Below are positions 46,481-55,297 of a stretch of DNA of 64,000 nt, one piece after another. Under the pieces are notes generated by a model. It saw only the letters and a list, made by a program, of their open reading frames with translations. It ran no database searches and was not told where the DNA came from. Made by a program: the position numbers and the translations under genes. Position 1 is the stretch's first letter, and each line of letters opens with the position of its first letter. The stretch is from Bradyrhizobium sp. NDS-1 (GTDB lineage Bacteria > Pseudomonadota > Alphaproteobacteria > Rhizobiales > Xanthobacteraceae): positions 4,883,501 to 4,947,500 of the forward strand of contig NZ_CP136628.1 in assembly GCF_032918005.1 (NCBI RefSeq). The letters are read 5' to 3'.

Positions 46481-47377
46481 ATGGACGTGGCAGTGGACGA
46501 CGTTTTCATCGACGAGATCAGCTTCCCGGCGACCGACGGCTATGCGCTGGCCGGCACCCTGTTCCTGCCGCGCGGCACCAAGCGCCATGCCGTGCTGATC
46601 AATTCGGCCACCGCCGTCCCGCGCAAGATCTACCGCGGCTTTGCCTCCTATCTCGCCCATCGCGGCTGCGCGGTCCTGACCTACGACTATCGCGGCATCG
46701 GCGATTCCCGGCTGCCGGCGATGGTCGGCTACAACCAGCCGAAATCGCTGGTCGGCTTCAAGGCCTCGATGTCGGACTGGGCCGCGCTCGACGTCACCGC
46801 GGCGGTGCGCTGGATGCGGGAGCGGTATCATGGGCTGGAGCTGGCCTATGTCGGCCATTCCTTCGGCGGCCAGGCGCTGGGACTGATCGCGAACAACACG
46901 GAGATCTCACGCGCCGCCTTCGTGGCCTCGCAGGCCGCGACCTGGCGGCTGATGACGTCGCCGGAAAAATACCGCGTCTTCGCCTTCATGAATTTTGTCG
47001 GCGTGCCGCTCACCTACGCACTCGGTTATGCGCCGGGCTGGGCCGGCGTCGGCGAGGATCTTCCCAAGGGCGTCTTCCTGGAATGGGCTGAGTGGGTCTC
47101 GAACCCCCGCTATCTCTTCGATTCCAAGCTGCCGGAGCTGGACAATTTCGCGAAGTTCAAGGGCGAGCTGCGGGCACTGTGCTTTTCCGACGATCCCTGG
47201 GCGACGCGGCCCGCGGTCGAGCTGCTCGCGAGCGGATTCACCGGGGTCAAGCCGGAGGTGATCAGCGTCAAACCATCCGACGTCGGCGCCAAGGCCATCG
47301 GCCATTTCGGCTTCTTCCGTCCCGACGATCGCGACACGCTGTGGCGCAGCGTGGCGGAATGGATTCAGGGGGACTAA
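46481..47377 (+). CDS. Alpha/beta hydrolase
   Basis: 298-residue alpha/beta-hydrolase fold protein. The nucleophile elbow is YVGHSFGGQAL (Ser near 127), the oxyanion loop precedes TYDYRGIGDSR, and a C-terminal IGHFGFFR carries the likely catalytic His. No signal peptide is seen. It resembles proteins annotated as serine aminopeptidase-type hydrolases. The substrate is unknown. It diverges from aroG across 179 bp. Confidence 0.85.
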   Translation: MDVAVDDVFIDEISFPATDGYALAGTLFLPRGTKRHAVLINSATAVPRKIYRGFASYLAHRGCAVLTYDYRGIGDSRLPAMVGYNQPKSLVGFKASMSDWAALDVTAAVRWMRERYHGLELAYVGHSFGGQALGLIANNTEISRAAFVASQAATWRLMTSPEKYRVFAFMNFVGVPLTYALGYAPGWAGVGEDLPKGVFLEWAEWVSNPRYLFDSKLPELDNFAKFKGELRALCFSDDPWATRPAVELLASGFTGVKPEVISVKPSDVGAKAIGHFGFFRPDDRDTLWRSVAEWIQGD

Positions 47378-47449
47378 GACACACCTTCGCGTCCTCGCGG
47401 CTTTTCTCGCCCGAGTTTTGCTCGTCGCCTTGCCCTCGATTGAAAGAGG

Positions 47450-48050
47450 GCGCAGGGAAGGCCGGGAGCCGGTTGGCTCCCGTGGACCGCCATGCCAAGA
47501 GCAGACTGCGTGTGCTTCATGCATAGCGGGAAACAGGGCAACCGGAGCATCCCGGCCTTCCCTGCGCAGTGGTTGGAACGGCTTATGTCGTACTCTCCCC
47601 GGGGAGCGTTGCACTATTGCCCCCGTCGCCTTGCGGATGACCGATGCGCTTGCCCGGTTGGGCAGTTCGCATCACCGCAAGACTTGACGCACAGACCCCG
47701 GGCGTCAGGACCACACGATTTTGCCGTACGCCGATCACACCGGTCGTGCGCGCGAGGTGTTTCGCTCACGGTTGCCCGCCCTGCAAAATCCTTCGCGCCG
47801 ATGTGACCTGCGTCCACCGCGGCCCGGCCCGCGTTCGTGACGATCGCGATACGCCCCTCTTCGTTGGGCCGGGATGCAGCAATGAATACGCCATTACCGA
47901 ATTTCGGTAAAGTGGAATATTTTCGCCGCCGCGCGTTGACCCAGGGCTCGCGTGTTTTGCCCGTCGGGCAACACAAGGGATTGTAGATATCGTGCCTGGC
48001 CGCGGCTCGGGCGCTTCCGTGAAAGCGCGTGCGACTCCCGTCCCGCAGCC
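47450..48050. repeat. Bradyrhizobial repeat-rich region without genes
   Basis: About 600 bp of the 860-bp gap before the cyclase gene. An exact 18-bp inverted repeat, GCGCAGGGAAGGCCGGGA, occurs at 47450-47467 with its complement at 47550-47567. The following stretch (CGCAAGACTTGACGCACAGA, then CACACGATTTTGCCGTACGC) is a block that I recognise as repeated many times in Bradyrhizobium chromosomes, often misannotated as short Ser/Pro/Arg-rich hypothetical proteins. No open frame here has a credible ribosome site. The rest (48051-48237) is less GC-rich and probably carries the cyclase promoter. Confidence 0.65.
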
Positions 48051-48237
48051 GCGCCTTCACCGTCCAGGAAGCCGCCAAGCGGGAGGCCGGCATAGGACAA
48101 GTTGAGCGAATTACCCTGGTGAAGGCATACTGCACTTCCAAAGCGGCCCCAAGATGTTACATTGAGTATGCTGTCGGCGAACCATATTTAGTGCAGATTT
48201 GATCGACACCGGCAGAAGAAGCGTTGGAGCAACGCCA

Positions 48238-49050
48238 ATGCCAATTTTCCTCGACCGACACGATCTCTCGGGCCTGACAGCTTCCGATATCGCGGAGGCG
48301 CATCGTAAAGACCTAGAGGTGCAAGATCAGTACGGAGTTCGTTTCCTGACGTATTGGTTTGATGAATCGCGCGGCACGGGCTTCTGTCTCATTGACGCAC
48401 CGGATATCGAAACGGCGATGCGGGTTCATGATGAAGCTCACGGCGAGGTAGCGAAAGATGTGATTGAAGTCGACCTCTCAGCCGTCCAGGCATTTCTTGG
48501 GAGAGTGTCTGATCCGGAGCCGTGCGGCGAGGCAAACAACGTCAGAATTGATTCTGCCTTGCGGGCCATAATGTTCACCGACATCGTTGGCTCTACCAGC
48601 ATGACAGAGCGTCTTGGCGACGCTCGATCTGTCGAGATGGTTCGAGCACATGACGCGTTGGTTCGTCGCGCATTGAAGGACAAGGGTGGGCATGTCGTGA
48701 AGCACACCGGGGACGGCATCATGGCATCTTTCGCCGACACCGACGCCTCCGTGCAATGCGCCCGCTCTATCCAGCAAGCGTTTGAAGCCTTCAATCTGGC
48801 CAGCAAGGAGAAGCTTCAGGTGCGAATTGGGATTGACGTAGGAGAGCCGATTGCCGACAGCAACGACCTCTTTGGCGCGACCGTTCAACTCGCTGCTCGA
48901 TTGTGTCAGTTGGCCGAGCCAGATGCCATTCTTGTGTCAAGTGCCGTTCAGGATCGCATCCGGGGTCGTTTCCAAGGGACAAACATGGGTCCCTGTCATC
49001 TCAAAGGTTTGATGAAGCCTGTCGACGTATACGGGATCGAATGGCGCTAG
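48238..49050 (+). CDS. DUF4242 domain fused to class III adenylate/guanylate cyclase
   Basis: 270 residues. Residues 1 to about 90 match DUF4242 (a ferredoxin-like domain; a Streptomyces member, SCO4226, binds nickel): MPIFLDRHDL, YGVRFLTYWFDESRGTGFCLIDAP, VHDEAHGEVAKDVIEVD. Residues about 110-270 are a CHD cyclase: metal Asp in IMFTDIVGST, second Asp in HTGDGIMASF, then RIGIDVGEP and AARLCQLA. It should make cAMP or cGMP, perhaps gated by metal or another ligand at the N-terminal domain. The gene is visibly poorer in G+C than its neighbours and follows a repeat block, which suggests acquisition. ATG 48238 is chosen over an ATG 13 codons upstream. Confidence 0.85.
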   Translation: MPIFLDRHDLSGLTASDIAEAHRKDLEVQDQYGVRFLTYWFDESRGTGFCLIDAPDIETAMRVHDEAHGEVAKDVIEVDLSAVQAFLGRVSDPEPCGEANNVRIDSALRAIMFTDIVGSTSMTERLGDARSVEMVRAHDALVRRALKDKGGHVVKHTGDGIMASFADTDASVQCARSIQQAFEAFNLASKEKLQVRIGIDVGEPIADSNDLFGATVQLAARLCQLAEPDAILVSSAVQDRIRGRFQGTNMGPCHLKGLMKPVDVYGIEWR

Positions 49051-49191
49051 CCGTCGCGACTGCCGAGGAAATCGATTGAGGCGACGATGGCAGCTATTGG
49101 CCCATCTGCGACCTCGGAAGCCATCCGCTCTTCGGCCGACGCGGGCGGCAAACCGGACGTCGGGCCGACAGACGATTAGCGAGTACGGGCC

Positions 49192-49455
49192 CTACCGGAT
49201 GATCGTCGTCAGCGACGAGTAACGCCTGTTGGGCTTGGCCTCGCCCGCCGAGAACTGCGCGAAGGCATCGCTGACGCGGGCGGCCGGCGTGGTCCCGTCT
49301 GCGAAGCGGAATTCCTTGGGCCGCGGCGCATAGAAGCTGGCGCGGTAATAGGCATCGTCGAAGCGTGCCTCGCCGACGCCGAACAACGCGTCGCAGACGA
49401 ACAGGAGCGCATAGACTCCCGCCATTGCAGCGACGACCTCCTTGAGAACTGACAT
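49192..49455 (-). CDS. Hypothetical protein with N-terminal membrane helix
   Basis: 87 residues beginning MSVLKEVVAAMAGVYALLFVCDALFG, a signal anchor, then a polar domain (RFDDAYYRASFYAPRPKEFRFAD) of unknown function. The ATG at 49455 has GGGTGGGG upstream. It looks like short hypotheticals common in bradyrhizobia. It precedes the LuxR gene by 152 bp in the leftward direction. Confidence 0.65.
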   Translation of the reverse strand: MSVLKEVVAAMAGVYALLFVCDALFGVGEARFDDAYYRASFYAPRPKEFRFADGTTPAARVSDAFAQFSAGEAKPNRRYSSLTTIIR

Positions 49456-49607
49456 GTGATGCCCCACCCTTTTGCCGGGAAGCATGCACGCCGGTTCCAA
49501 AGCCGAGGTTTAAGGCTCCGATCTTCCTGTCCGCACGGTTTGCCGCTGCTGGACGGATTGCAGACAATTTTAACGACCCCGCCGAACGCACGCTGTGACC
49601 GGCGGCT

Positions 49608-50408
49608 TCACTGCCGCGCGCCGAGAAGGCAGGCCGCAAGTTCGGTCCGGTTGTGCACGCCGAAGCGCCGGCACAGATTCGCGACGTGCTCCTTCACGGT
49701 CTGGTCGGAAATCCCCATTTCGCGGGCAATCTCCTTGTTGGTCTGGCCACGGCAAACCCGGATGGCGACATCCGCCGAGCGCGGCGGCAGCGATGCCGAG
49801 AGCATCCCGGCCGTCTCGGGTTGACGGCCCGGGCTACGATCGGCTTGCAGCTCGCCCGTATCCATCATGTTGGTCAGCGCCAGCGAGCCGGCCCGGCATA
49901 GCATCTGCATGCGCAATCGTGCCCGCGGCGTATAGGGCGCGCCCGTCTCCGTCGTCGCAGTGAAGAGCACGCCGATGATCTTCCGGCCGCACCAAAGCGG
50001 CCCACCCATATTGTAGGCGAAGCCCCATTCATGCAGCATCTCGAAGCTCGGGCTGTGCCGCCATTGCTGCGGGCCGATCACGGTTTCGCCGTCGACCGCG
50101 CAGCCGCGGGTCATGATGCAATCCAGCACAGGGTCGTGCTTCCAGAAGCCGGCCTTGTAATTGTCGAGCAGGCCATCGGCGACGTGGCGGCTGTAGACCA
50201 GGGCGGGCTCCGGGCCGTCGAACAGGTAGAGGCCGACGGTCGGCGATCCCGTGAGTTCGGTGATTGCCGAGCAACAGGCCGCGCCCAGTGCACGCACCGA
50301 ACGGCTCTCGGCGATGGACATCAAACGATCCGCCAGCTGGCCCTCAGGCAGACGGTTAAACTGCTCCTGCTCGGCCCTCACCGCCACTCCTCGCACGACG
50401 TGCGCCAT
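49608..50408 (-). CDS. LuxR-family transcriptional regulator with GAF-like sensor
   Basis: 266 residues. The first 170 look like a GAF/autoinducer-type sensor (LGAACCSAITELTGSPTVGLYLFDG ... MGGPLWCGRKIIGVLFTATT). Residues about 200-262 are a GerE/LuxR helix-turn-helix, with GQTNKEIAREMGISDQTVKEHVANLCRRFGV as the DNA-binding core. There is no phospho-receiver. It diverges from the monooxygenase cluster at 50766 and most likely controls it in response to the cluster's substrate. A perfect palindrome stands at 50524-50538 between them. Confidence 0.88.
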   Translation of the reverse strand: MAHVVRGVAVRAEQEQFNRLPEGQLADRLMSIAESRSVRALGAACCSAITELTGSPTVGLYLFDGPEPALVYSRHVADGLLDNYKAGFWKHDPVLDCIMTRGCAVDGETVIGPQQWRHSPSFEMLHEWGFAYNMGGPLWCGRKIIGVLFTATTETGAPYTPRARLRMQMLCRAGSLALTNMMDTGELQADRSPGRQPETAGMLSASLPPRSADVAIRVCRGQTNKEIAREMGISDQTVKEHVANLCRRFGVHNRTELAACLLGARQ

Positions 50409-50765
50409 TTCGTTTTGTTATAGGGTTAAAACTTCTTCTTCGCCCGTTCTCCGGTCAAGCGAAAAGAAGCGGCAGAACCGCGCTTCTCCGGCTCAGCTTT
50501 GCGGCACAGCAGCAACGGCGATCCCCCCATGATGGGGGATTGCTGGTCTGCCCGCGTCATCCCTAGCATCTGTCCATCGTGATCGCGTGACGAAATCACG
50601 CGGTTCCGACGGGGTCATGTCACCATCGCGAGCTGTCTGCTCACCTGCGCGCCAACAGCCTTGGCGCGCGACGGCAGAGCTTTGCCGACGGAGGACGTTC
50701 CCGCGGTCCCGATCCTCCCCGCCGATGGCGCAGCGGAGCAACAGCTTGACGTGGAGATACCGACC
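50409..50765. other. Divergent promoter region of the regulator and monooxygenase cluster
   Basis: 357 bp without a credible gene. Besides the palindrome at 50524-50538, an AT-richer stretch lies at 50405-50445 just upstream of the regulator start. No hairpin terminator is visible. Confidence 0.45.
50524..50538. promoter_or_regulatory. Palindromic operator candidate for the LuxR-type regulator
   Basis: CCCCCAT-G-ATGGGGG is a perfect 7+1+7 palindrome, 116 bp upstream of the regulator start and 228 bp upstream of the monooxygenase start. Dyad symmetry and position between divergent genes suggest a binding site for the LuxR/GAF protein (inference). Confidence 0.45.
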
Positions 50766-51998
50766 ATGAGCCTTTCCATGCAACGCGCCGCCAGGCCTTC
50801 CACGACGCCATCAGTGGCCGAGTTCCACGCGCGCCTCGACGCCGTGCTGCCACTGGTCGAGTCTCGTGCGGCCGAGGCCGAGGCGCAGGGATATCTCACC
50901 GACGACGTCGTCGCCGCGCTTCGCAAGGCCGGCATCTACACGATGCTGTTTCCCCGCGAGGTCGGTGGCGCAGAGCTTCTGCCATACGACGCCATGACCG
51001 TGATCGAGCGCCTTGCCTATACGCATGCATCCGCCGGATGGTGTGCGATCGGCAACAACATGGAAGGCACGACGCTCGCCATCTATGTCGAGGACGAGGG
51101 CATCAAGAAGGTCTTCGCAAAAGGCGCCGACATCACCATCGCCGGCAACGGCGTCCCGCGGGGCTTCGCCCGTCCGGTCGACGGCGGCTACATGATCCGC
51201 GGCAACTGGGCCTATGGCAGCGGCATCCAGCATGCCGAATGGATCCACTCCGGCTGCTTCGTCACCGACGCCTCCGGCAAGGACATGGTGTTCGGTCCCA
51301 ACGGACAGCCCAAGATCGTCGTCACCCACCATCCGCGGGCGACCATCAAGCTGATGGGCAATTGGGACGTGCTCGGCCTGCGCGCCACCGGAAGCTTCGA
51401 CTACACGCTCAGCGAGGGCGACGAGCTGTTCGTGCCGACACACATGACCTACGATTTCGACATAGGTGCGCCGCGTCGCGGCGGGGTGCAAGGCGCGCTG
51501 GGGCTCGCGGGCTATAGCGCCTGGTCGCACTCGGGCTGGGCAGTCGGGGTCGGCCGCCGCATGCTCGACGAACTCGTGAAGGTCATCGTCCCGCGCCAGG
51601 ATCCCTTCGGCAAGTCGTGCGAGAGCGCCAGCTTCAAGTTCCAGTTCGCGCAGGCCGAGGCTCGTTTTCGCGCGGCACGCGCGCTGGTGCACGAAACCTG
51701 GAAGGAGGTCTCCGAGACCTGCGCCGCCGGCGAAAGTCCGTCGCTGGCGCAAATGACAATGATCAAGCTGTCGCTGCGCCACATCCACGACGTCCTGTCT
51801 GACGTCTCGACCTTCGCGCACCGTGCAGCCCGGGGCGCCTCGCTGCACAACACGCCGATGCAGCGCTTCTATCGCGACATCCACTCGGGCACCCAGCACA
51901 TCCTGATGGCCGACCAGATCGTCGAGGAATGCGGTCGTGCGCTGCTCGGCCTTCCCGGGCCGGACGCGCAATGGACGGTGTTCGGGGTGACGGGCTGA
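50766..51998 (+). CDS. Acyl-CoA-dehydrogenase-fold flavin-dependent monooxygenase
   Basis: 410 residues of the acyl-CoA dehydrogenase superfamily, most like the FMNH2-dependent group D monooxygenases (HsaA, DszC). The N-terminal helical domain, central beta domain (MLFPREVGGAELLP, GNWDVLGLRATGSFDYTL) and C-terminal helices (MADQIVEECGRALLGLPG) are all present; the catalytic Glu of true dehydrogenases is not obvious. A two-component monooxygenase needs a flavin reductase, and an NADPH-FMN reductase gene follows 17 bp downstream, but it carries an in-frame stop. GGAG stands 8 bases before the ATG. The substrate is unknown, probably aromatic or alkyl. Confidence 0.83.
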   Translation: MSLSMQRAARPSTTPSVAEFHARLDAVLPLVESRAAEAEAQGYLTDDVVAALRKAGIYTMLFPREVGGAELLPYDAMTVIERLAYTHASAGWCAIGNNMEGTTLAIYVEDEGIKKVFAKGADITIAGNGVPRGFARPVDGGYMIRGNWAYGSGIQHAEWIHSGCFVTDASGKDMVFGPNGQPKIVVTHHPRATIKLMGNWDVLGLRATGSFDYTLSEGDELFVPTHMTYDFDIGAPRRGGVQGALGLAGYSAWSHSGWAVGVGRRMLDELVKVIVPRQDPFGKSCESASFKFQFAQAEARFRAARALVHETWKEVSETCAAGESPSLAQMTMIKLSLRHIHDVLSDVSTFAHRAARGASLHNTPMQRFYRDIHSGTQHILMADQIVEECGRALLGLPGPDAQWTVFGVTG

Positions 51999-52015
51999 GC
52001 GAGCAGGAGGTCGGC

Positions 52016-52564
52016 GTGAACGGATCTCGCATCGTTGGCTTCTGCGGCAACAGCTGGCGGCCGGCAAGATCGCGCGTGCTCGTCGAAGCCGTTGCGGCCG
52101 ATCTCCTGACGCTACACGCGCTCAAGACCGACATCCTCGACCTCGTCGATGCCGGCCAGGGCATCGCCGCGTTTACCCGCAACGGGCTCGACGACCGCGC
52201 GCGCGACCTCGTCTAGGCGATCGAGCATGCCGATGGCCTGGTGATCGGCTGCCCGGTGTTCCAGGGCTCGTATCCCGGCCTGTTCAAGCATGTCTTTGAC
52301 CTGATCAAGCCCGGCGTGTTGCGCAATCGCCCCGTGCTGCTGACAGCAGTCGGCGGCGGGCTGCGCCATTCGCTGGTGGTCGAGCATCAGCTGCGTCCGT
52401 TGTTCGGGTTCTTCGAGGCCTGCACGGTATCGACCGCGATCTATGCAAGCAGCGACGAACTGGCGTCGGGCGCCCCCCTGGCGCCGATGATTGCCGCTCG
52501 CCTCGCCAACGCCGTGGAACAATTCGCAGCGCTCGTCGGCGACCGCCAGGCCAACGCCGCATGA
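52016..52564 (+). pseudogene. NADPH-dependent FMN reductase interrupted by an in-frame TAG
   Basis: The frame starts at GTG 52016 with AGGAGG 5 bases upstream and reads a flavodoxin-like FMN reductase: SRIVGFCGNSWRPARSRVLVEAV, then after codon 66 a TAG (52214-52216), then in the same frame DGLVIGCPVFQGSYPGLFKHVFDL and GGGLRHSLVVEHQLRPLFGFF to a stop at 52564. Both sides are clearly parts of one SsuE/MsuE-type protein of about 182 residues. A single substitution (CAG or GAG to TAG) explains it. It would supply FMNH2 to the monooxygenase upstream. It may be a real null allele, a sequencing error, or a rare readthrough. Confidence 0.8.
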
Positions 52565-52618
52565 TCCCTCTTCCGCTGCGGTGCCCAGACAGGCTGCCTT
52601 CAACCGGAGACATCCATC

Positions 52619-53419
52619 ATGCTTGAGACCGCCAAACCCTCGCCCGACCTCACCGGCTTTGCTCGCACGGAATACGTGATCAACGACGTGCGCACCGTCG
52701 TTCACACCATCGGAAGCGGCCCTCCGCTGGTGTTCCTGCACGGTACCGGCACGTTTACCGGCTTTGAGATGGCACGCGACTGGGCGAAGCGGCACACCGT
52801 CATCATTCCTTATCAGGCCGGTTTCGGCGACTCCGGCGATGCGGTCTGGATCGATACGATCGAGGATCATGTCCTGCAGACCACGGACTTGCTCGACAAG
52901 CTGGGACTGGCGAAGTTCGATCTTGCCGGGTTTTCGCTCGGCGGGTGGCTCGCCGCCGAGTTCGCCATCCGCCAGCCGCATCGCGTCGGCAAGCTAGTGC
53001 TGGTCGCGCCCGCCGGCCTTGTGGTTGCCAGCGCGCCGGCGCCCGGCCTGTTCGAAATCGCGCCACAGGATTTGCCGGCCTATCTCGCGAACGATCCTTC
53101 AAACGCGCTCCGTTACTTTCCCAGGTCGCCGGATCCTGCATTCGATGCCCGCCTCGGACGCGAAGTGACCGGCTTCGCCAAGCTGATCCGCAACGATCCA
53201 CAAGGAAATCCGAAGCTCGCGCACTGGCTGCACCGGATCACGATCCCGACGCTGGTCTTGTGGGGCGCCTCGGATCGCCTGCGACCAACGGCGCAAGCCG
53301 AAGCCTGGAAGGCGGGGCTGCCCGATGCGCGCGTGACGCTGGTGCCGGATACCGGACATCTTGTGTTCGAGGAAACGCCCTCCGCTGCGCACCACGTCAC
53401 CGATTTTCTTGCCGAGTAG
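52619..53419 (+). CDS. Alpha/beta hydrolase
   Basis: 266 residues. LVFLHGTGTF forms the oxyanion loop, the nucleophile elbow is DLAGFSLGGWLAAEFA (Ser near 106), the acid is in VLWGASDRLRP, and the catalytic His is in PDTGHLVFEE. It resembles meta-cleavage-product or ester hydrolases. GGAG stands 10 bases upstream. It lies in line with the monooxygenase, the FMN reductase remnant, a cupin and an MFS transporter, so it probably hydrolyses a product of the oxygenation. Confidence 0.87.
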   Translation: MLETAKPSPDLTGFARTEYVINDVRTVVHTIGSGPPLVFLHGTGTFTGFEMARDWAKRHTVIIPYQAGFGDSGDAVWIDTIEDHVLQTTDLLDKLGLAKFDLAGFSLGGWLAAEFAIRQPHRVGKLVLVAPAGLVVASAPAPGLFEIAPQDLPAYLANDPSNALRYFPRSPDPAFDARLGREVTGFAKLIRNDPQGNPKLAHWLHRITIPTLVLWGASDRLRPTAQAEAWKAGLPDARVTLVPDTGHLVFEETPSAAHHVTDFLAE

Positions 53420-53442
53420 CTCAGACAACAGAGGACACCACC

Positions 53443-53886
53443 ATGATCGAGATGCCGCCGGGCGTAACCCCTGCCAAGGACGGTTTTGGGAACATCGTCT
53501 GGAACATTCTGGGCCAGACCTACACGCTCAAGCAGCACTCCGAGGCGTCGATGGCCTGGCATGCCGTGTTCCCCCACGGCACCTTCGTGCCGCCGCACGT
53601 TCATCCGACCCAGGACGAGTTCGTCTACGTGCTGAGCGGCCGCTACGATCTCTGGCTCGACGGCAAGGACCTGGTGGCGACCGCCGGGGACCTCGTGCGC
53701 ATGCCCAAAGGCATTCCCCACGGCATCTTCAACAAGTCCGGCGAAACCGCGACCAGCCTGTTCTGGGTTGCGCCGACACGATCGCTCAAGGAGCTGTTCG
53801 AGCGCATCCACAACCTGCCCGATCCGCAGGAAGTCGTTCGGCGTGCCGCCGAGCACGAGGTCAATTTCCTGCCGCCCCCGGCTTGA
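53443..53886 (+). CDS. Cupin domain protein
   Basis: 147-residue single cupin. The metal-binding motifs are PPHVHPTQDEFVYVLSG (two His plus Glu) and MPKGIPHGIFNKSG (third His). Such small cupins act as metal-dependent dioxygenases, isomerases or binding proteins. GAGGA stands 7 bases before the ATG. It is 23 bp after the hydrolase gene and belongs to the same catabolic cluster; the reaction is unknown. Confidence 0.85.
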   Translation: MIEMPPGVTPAKDGFGNIVWNILGQTYTLKQHSEASMAWHAVFPHGTFVPPHVHPTQDEFVYVLSGRYDLWLDGKDLVATAGDLVRMPKGIPHGIFNKSGETATSLFWVAPTRSLKELFERIHNLPDPQEVVRRAAEHEVNFLPPPA

Positions 53887-53934
53887 TGCTCGTCTCCCGC
53901 CGAAAGCCGAAAGCTCCAACCGCGAGGATCGATC

Positions 53935-55212
53935 ATGACGACCAACTGGACCACCATTTCCGAGAGCGACCGCCGACGGATTGCCGCCTGGCAAAAGGGC
54001 ATGCTGGCTCTCGCCATTTTCTGCGAGATATTCCTCGCGGCCGACTGGTACGCCTTTGCGGCCGTGCTGCCTTTCGTCTCCGAGAGCCTGAAACTCAATG
54101 CCGCCGAGGCCGGCCTGGCGCAGGGCATCTTCGCACTGACCTATGGCGTGGGCATGGTGGTGTGGTCACCAGTGAGCCGCTCCATGACGGCGCGCAACAT
54201 GCTGCTGATTGGCCTTGCCGGCACCGGTCTCGGGATGATGCTTCAGGTGTTCGTCCAGACCTATACTCAGCTCGTGCTGCTGAGACTCCTCATCGGCTTC
54301 TTCGACGCTGGCATTTTCATCGGCAACATGAAGCTGATCTTCGGCTGGTTTCCGCAGAGCCGGCGCGGCTCAGTGGTCGGAATCATCCTTGCAGCCTACA
54401 GCCTCGCCATCACACTGGATTTCGCACTCGGCATTCCCCTGACCATTGCGACCGGATGGCGGACCTTCTTCGCAGTACTGGCGGTCGGCACCCTAATCGT
54501 CGCCGCGATCGACACCCTCGTCGTTCGCAATAGCCCGCGCGAGATCGGCATCGCCGACTTCACCTGGGGCAATGAGACGCCTCAGAAGCACCTACCTCTT
54601 GGCGAAATCTTCCGCTCGAAATGGATCGCGGTCGGTGGTTTCGGCATCGTGGCCTGTACCTTCGCCATCGCCGGCACGGCCACCTGGGTGGTCCCAGCCT
54701 TCATCACCGTGCAGCACATGCCGCCGGAAGCCGGCGCCGTCATCGGCACCGTGATGGGGCTGTCGCAGGTGTTGTTCCTGGTGATCGGTGGCTACATGTC
54801 CGACCGGCTCGGTAAGCCCTTCATGATCAAGCTCACCGCGGGGCTCGCCTTCCTGACCGCCCTGATGTTCCTCTGGAGTGTCGTCACGCCGATGCCGTTC
54901 GGGATGCTCGTGCTGTTCGCAGCCCTCAGCGGTATCGCGCTGCTCGGCGGCGGTGCGATCTTCGCGCTGCTCAGCGAAAAATACTCCGACGCGCTTGCAC
55001 CGGCGGCAATCGGCTATGCAGAGGTATTCGGCATCTTGTCGGCTTTCGTGGCGCCCTGGATGATGGGAACCATCATCAACGCCTCTTCCGGCGCGTTCAC
55101 CGGGGCTTTCGTCGCCTTCGCCGTGGTCGAGTTGATCATCGTCGGCCTCCTGCTAATCCTCGCCCGCGAGGACGTCAGGCAGGAAGCGGTCGTCGGCAGT
55201 CCAGCCGAATGA
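53935..55212 (+). CDS. Major facilitator superfamily transporter
   Basis: 425 residues with 12 predicted membrane helices, and the MFS loop pattern GYMSDRLGKPFMIK (the A-like motif) between helices 8 and 9. The first loop carries WSPVSRSMTARNMLLIG. It resembles aromatic-acid or sugar-phosphate type MFS carriers. It ends the catabolic cluster, 48 bp after the cupin, and most likely imports the cluster's substrate. Confidence 0.88.
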   Translation: MTTNWTTISESDRRRIAAWQKGMLALAIFCEIFLAADWYAFAAVLPFVSESLKLNAAEAGLAQGIFALTYGVGMVVWSPVSRSMTARNMLLIGLAGTGLGMMLQVFVQTYTQLVLLRLLIGFFDAGIFIGNMKLIFGWFPQSRRGSVVGIILAAYSLAITLDFALGIPLTIATGWRTFFAVLAVGTLIVAAIDTLVVRNSPREIGIADFTWGNETPQKHLPLGEIFRSKWIAVGGFGIVACTFAIAGTATWVVPAFITVQHMPPEAGAVIGTVMGLSQVLFLVIGGYMSDRLGKPFMIKLTAGLAFLTALMFLWSVVTPMPFGMLVLFAALSGIALLGGGAIFALLSEKYSDALAPAAIGYAEVFGILSAFVAPWMMGTIINASSGAFTGAFVAFAVVELIIVGLLLILAREDVRQEAVVGSPAE

Positions 55213-55297
55213 ATAGCTTGGAGCGGACGGGACCGTACCTTGAGCTCGCGGGCAAAACCATCAACGGACGCCGGCACCTCCCGTCAGAGGGGCGCCC

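Noticed and set aside
47492..47806. Serine/proline-rich 104-residue frame in the repeat block
   Set aside because: Matches the look of repeat-derived false proteins in Bradyrhizobium and has no ribosome site.
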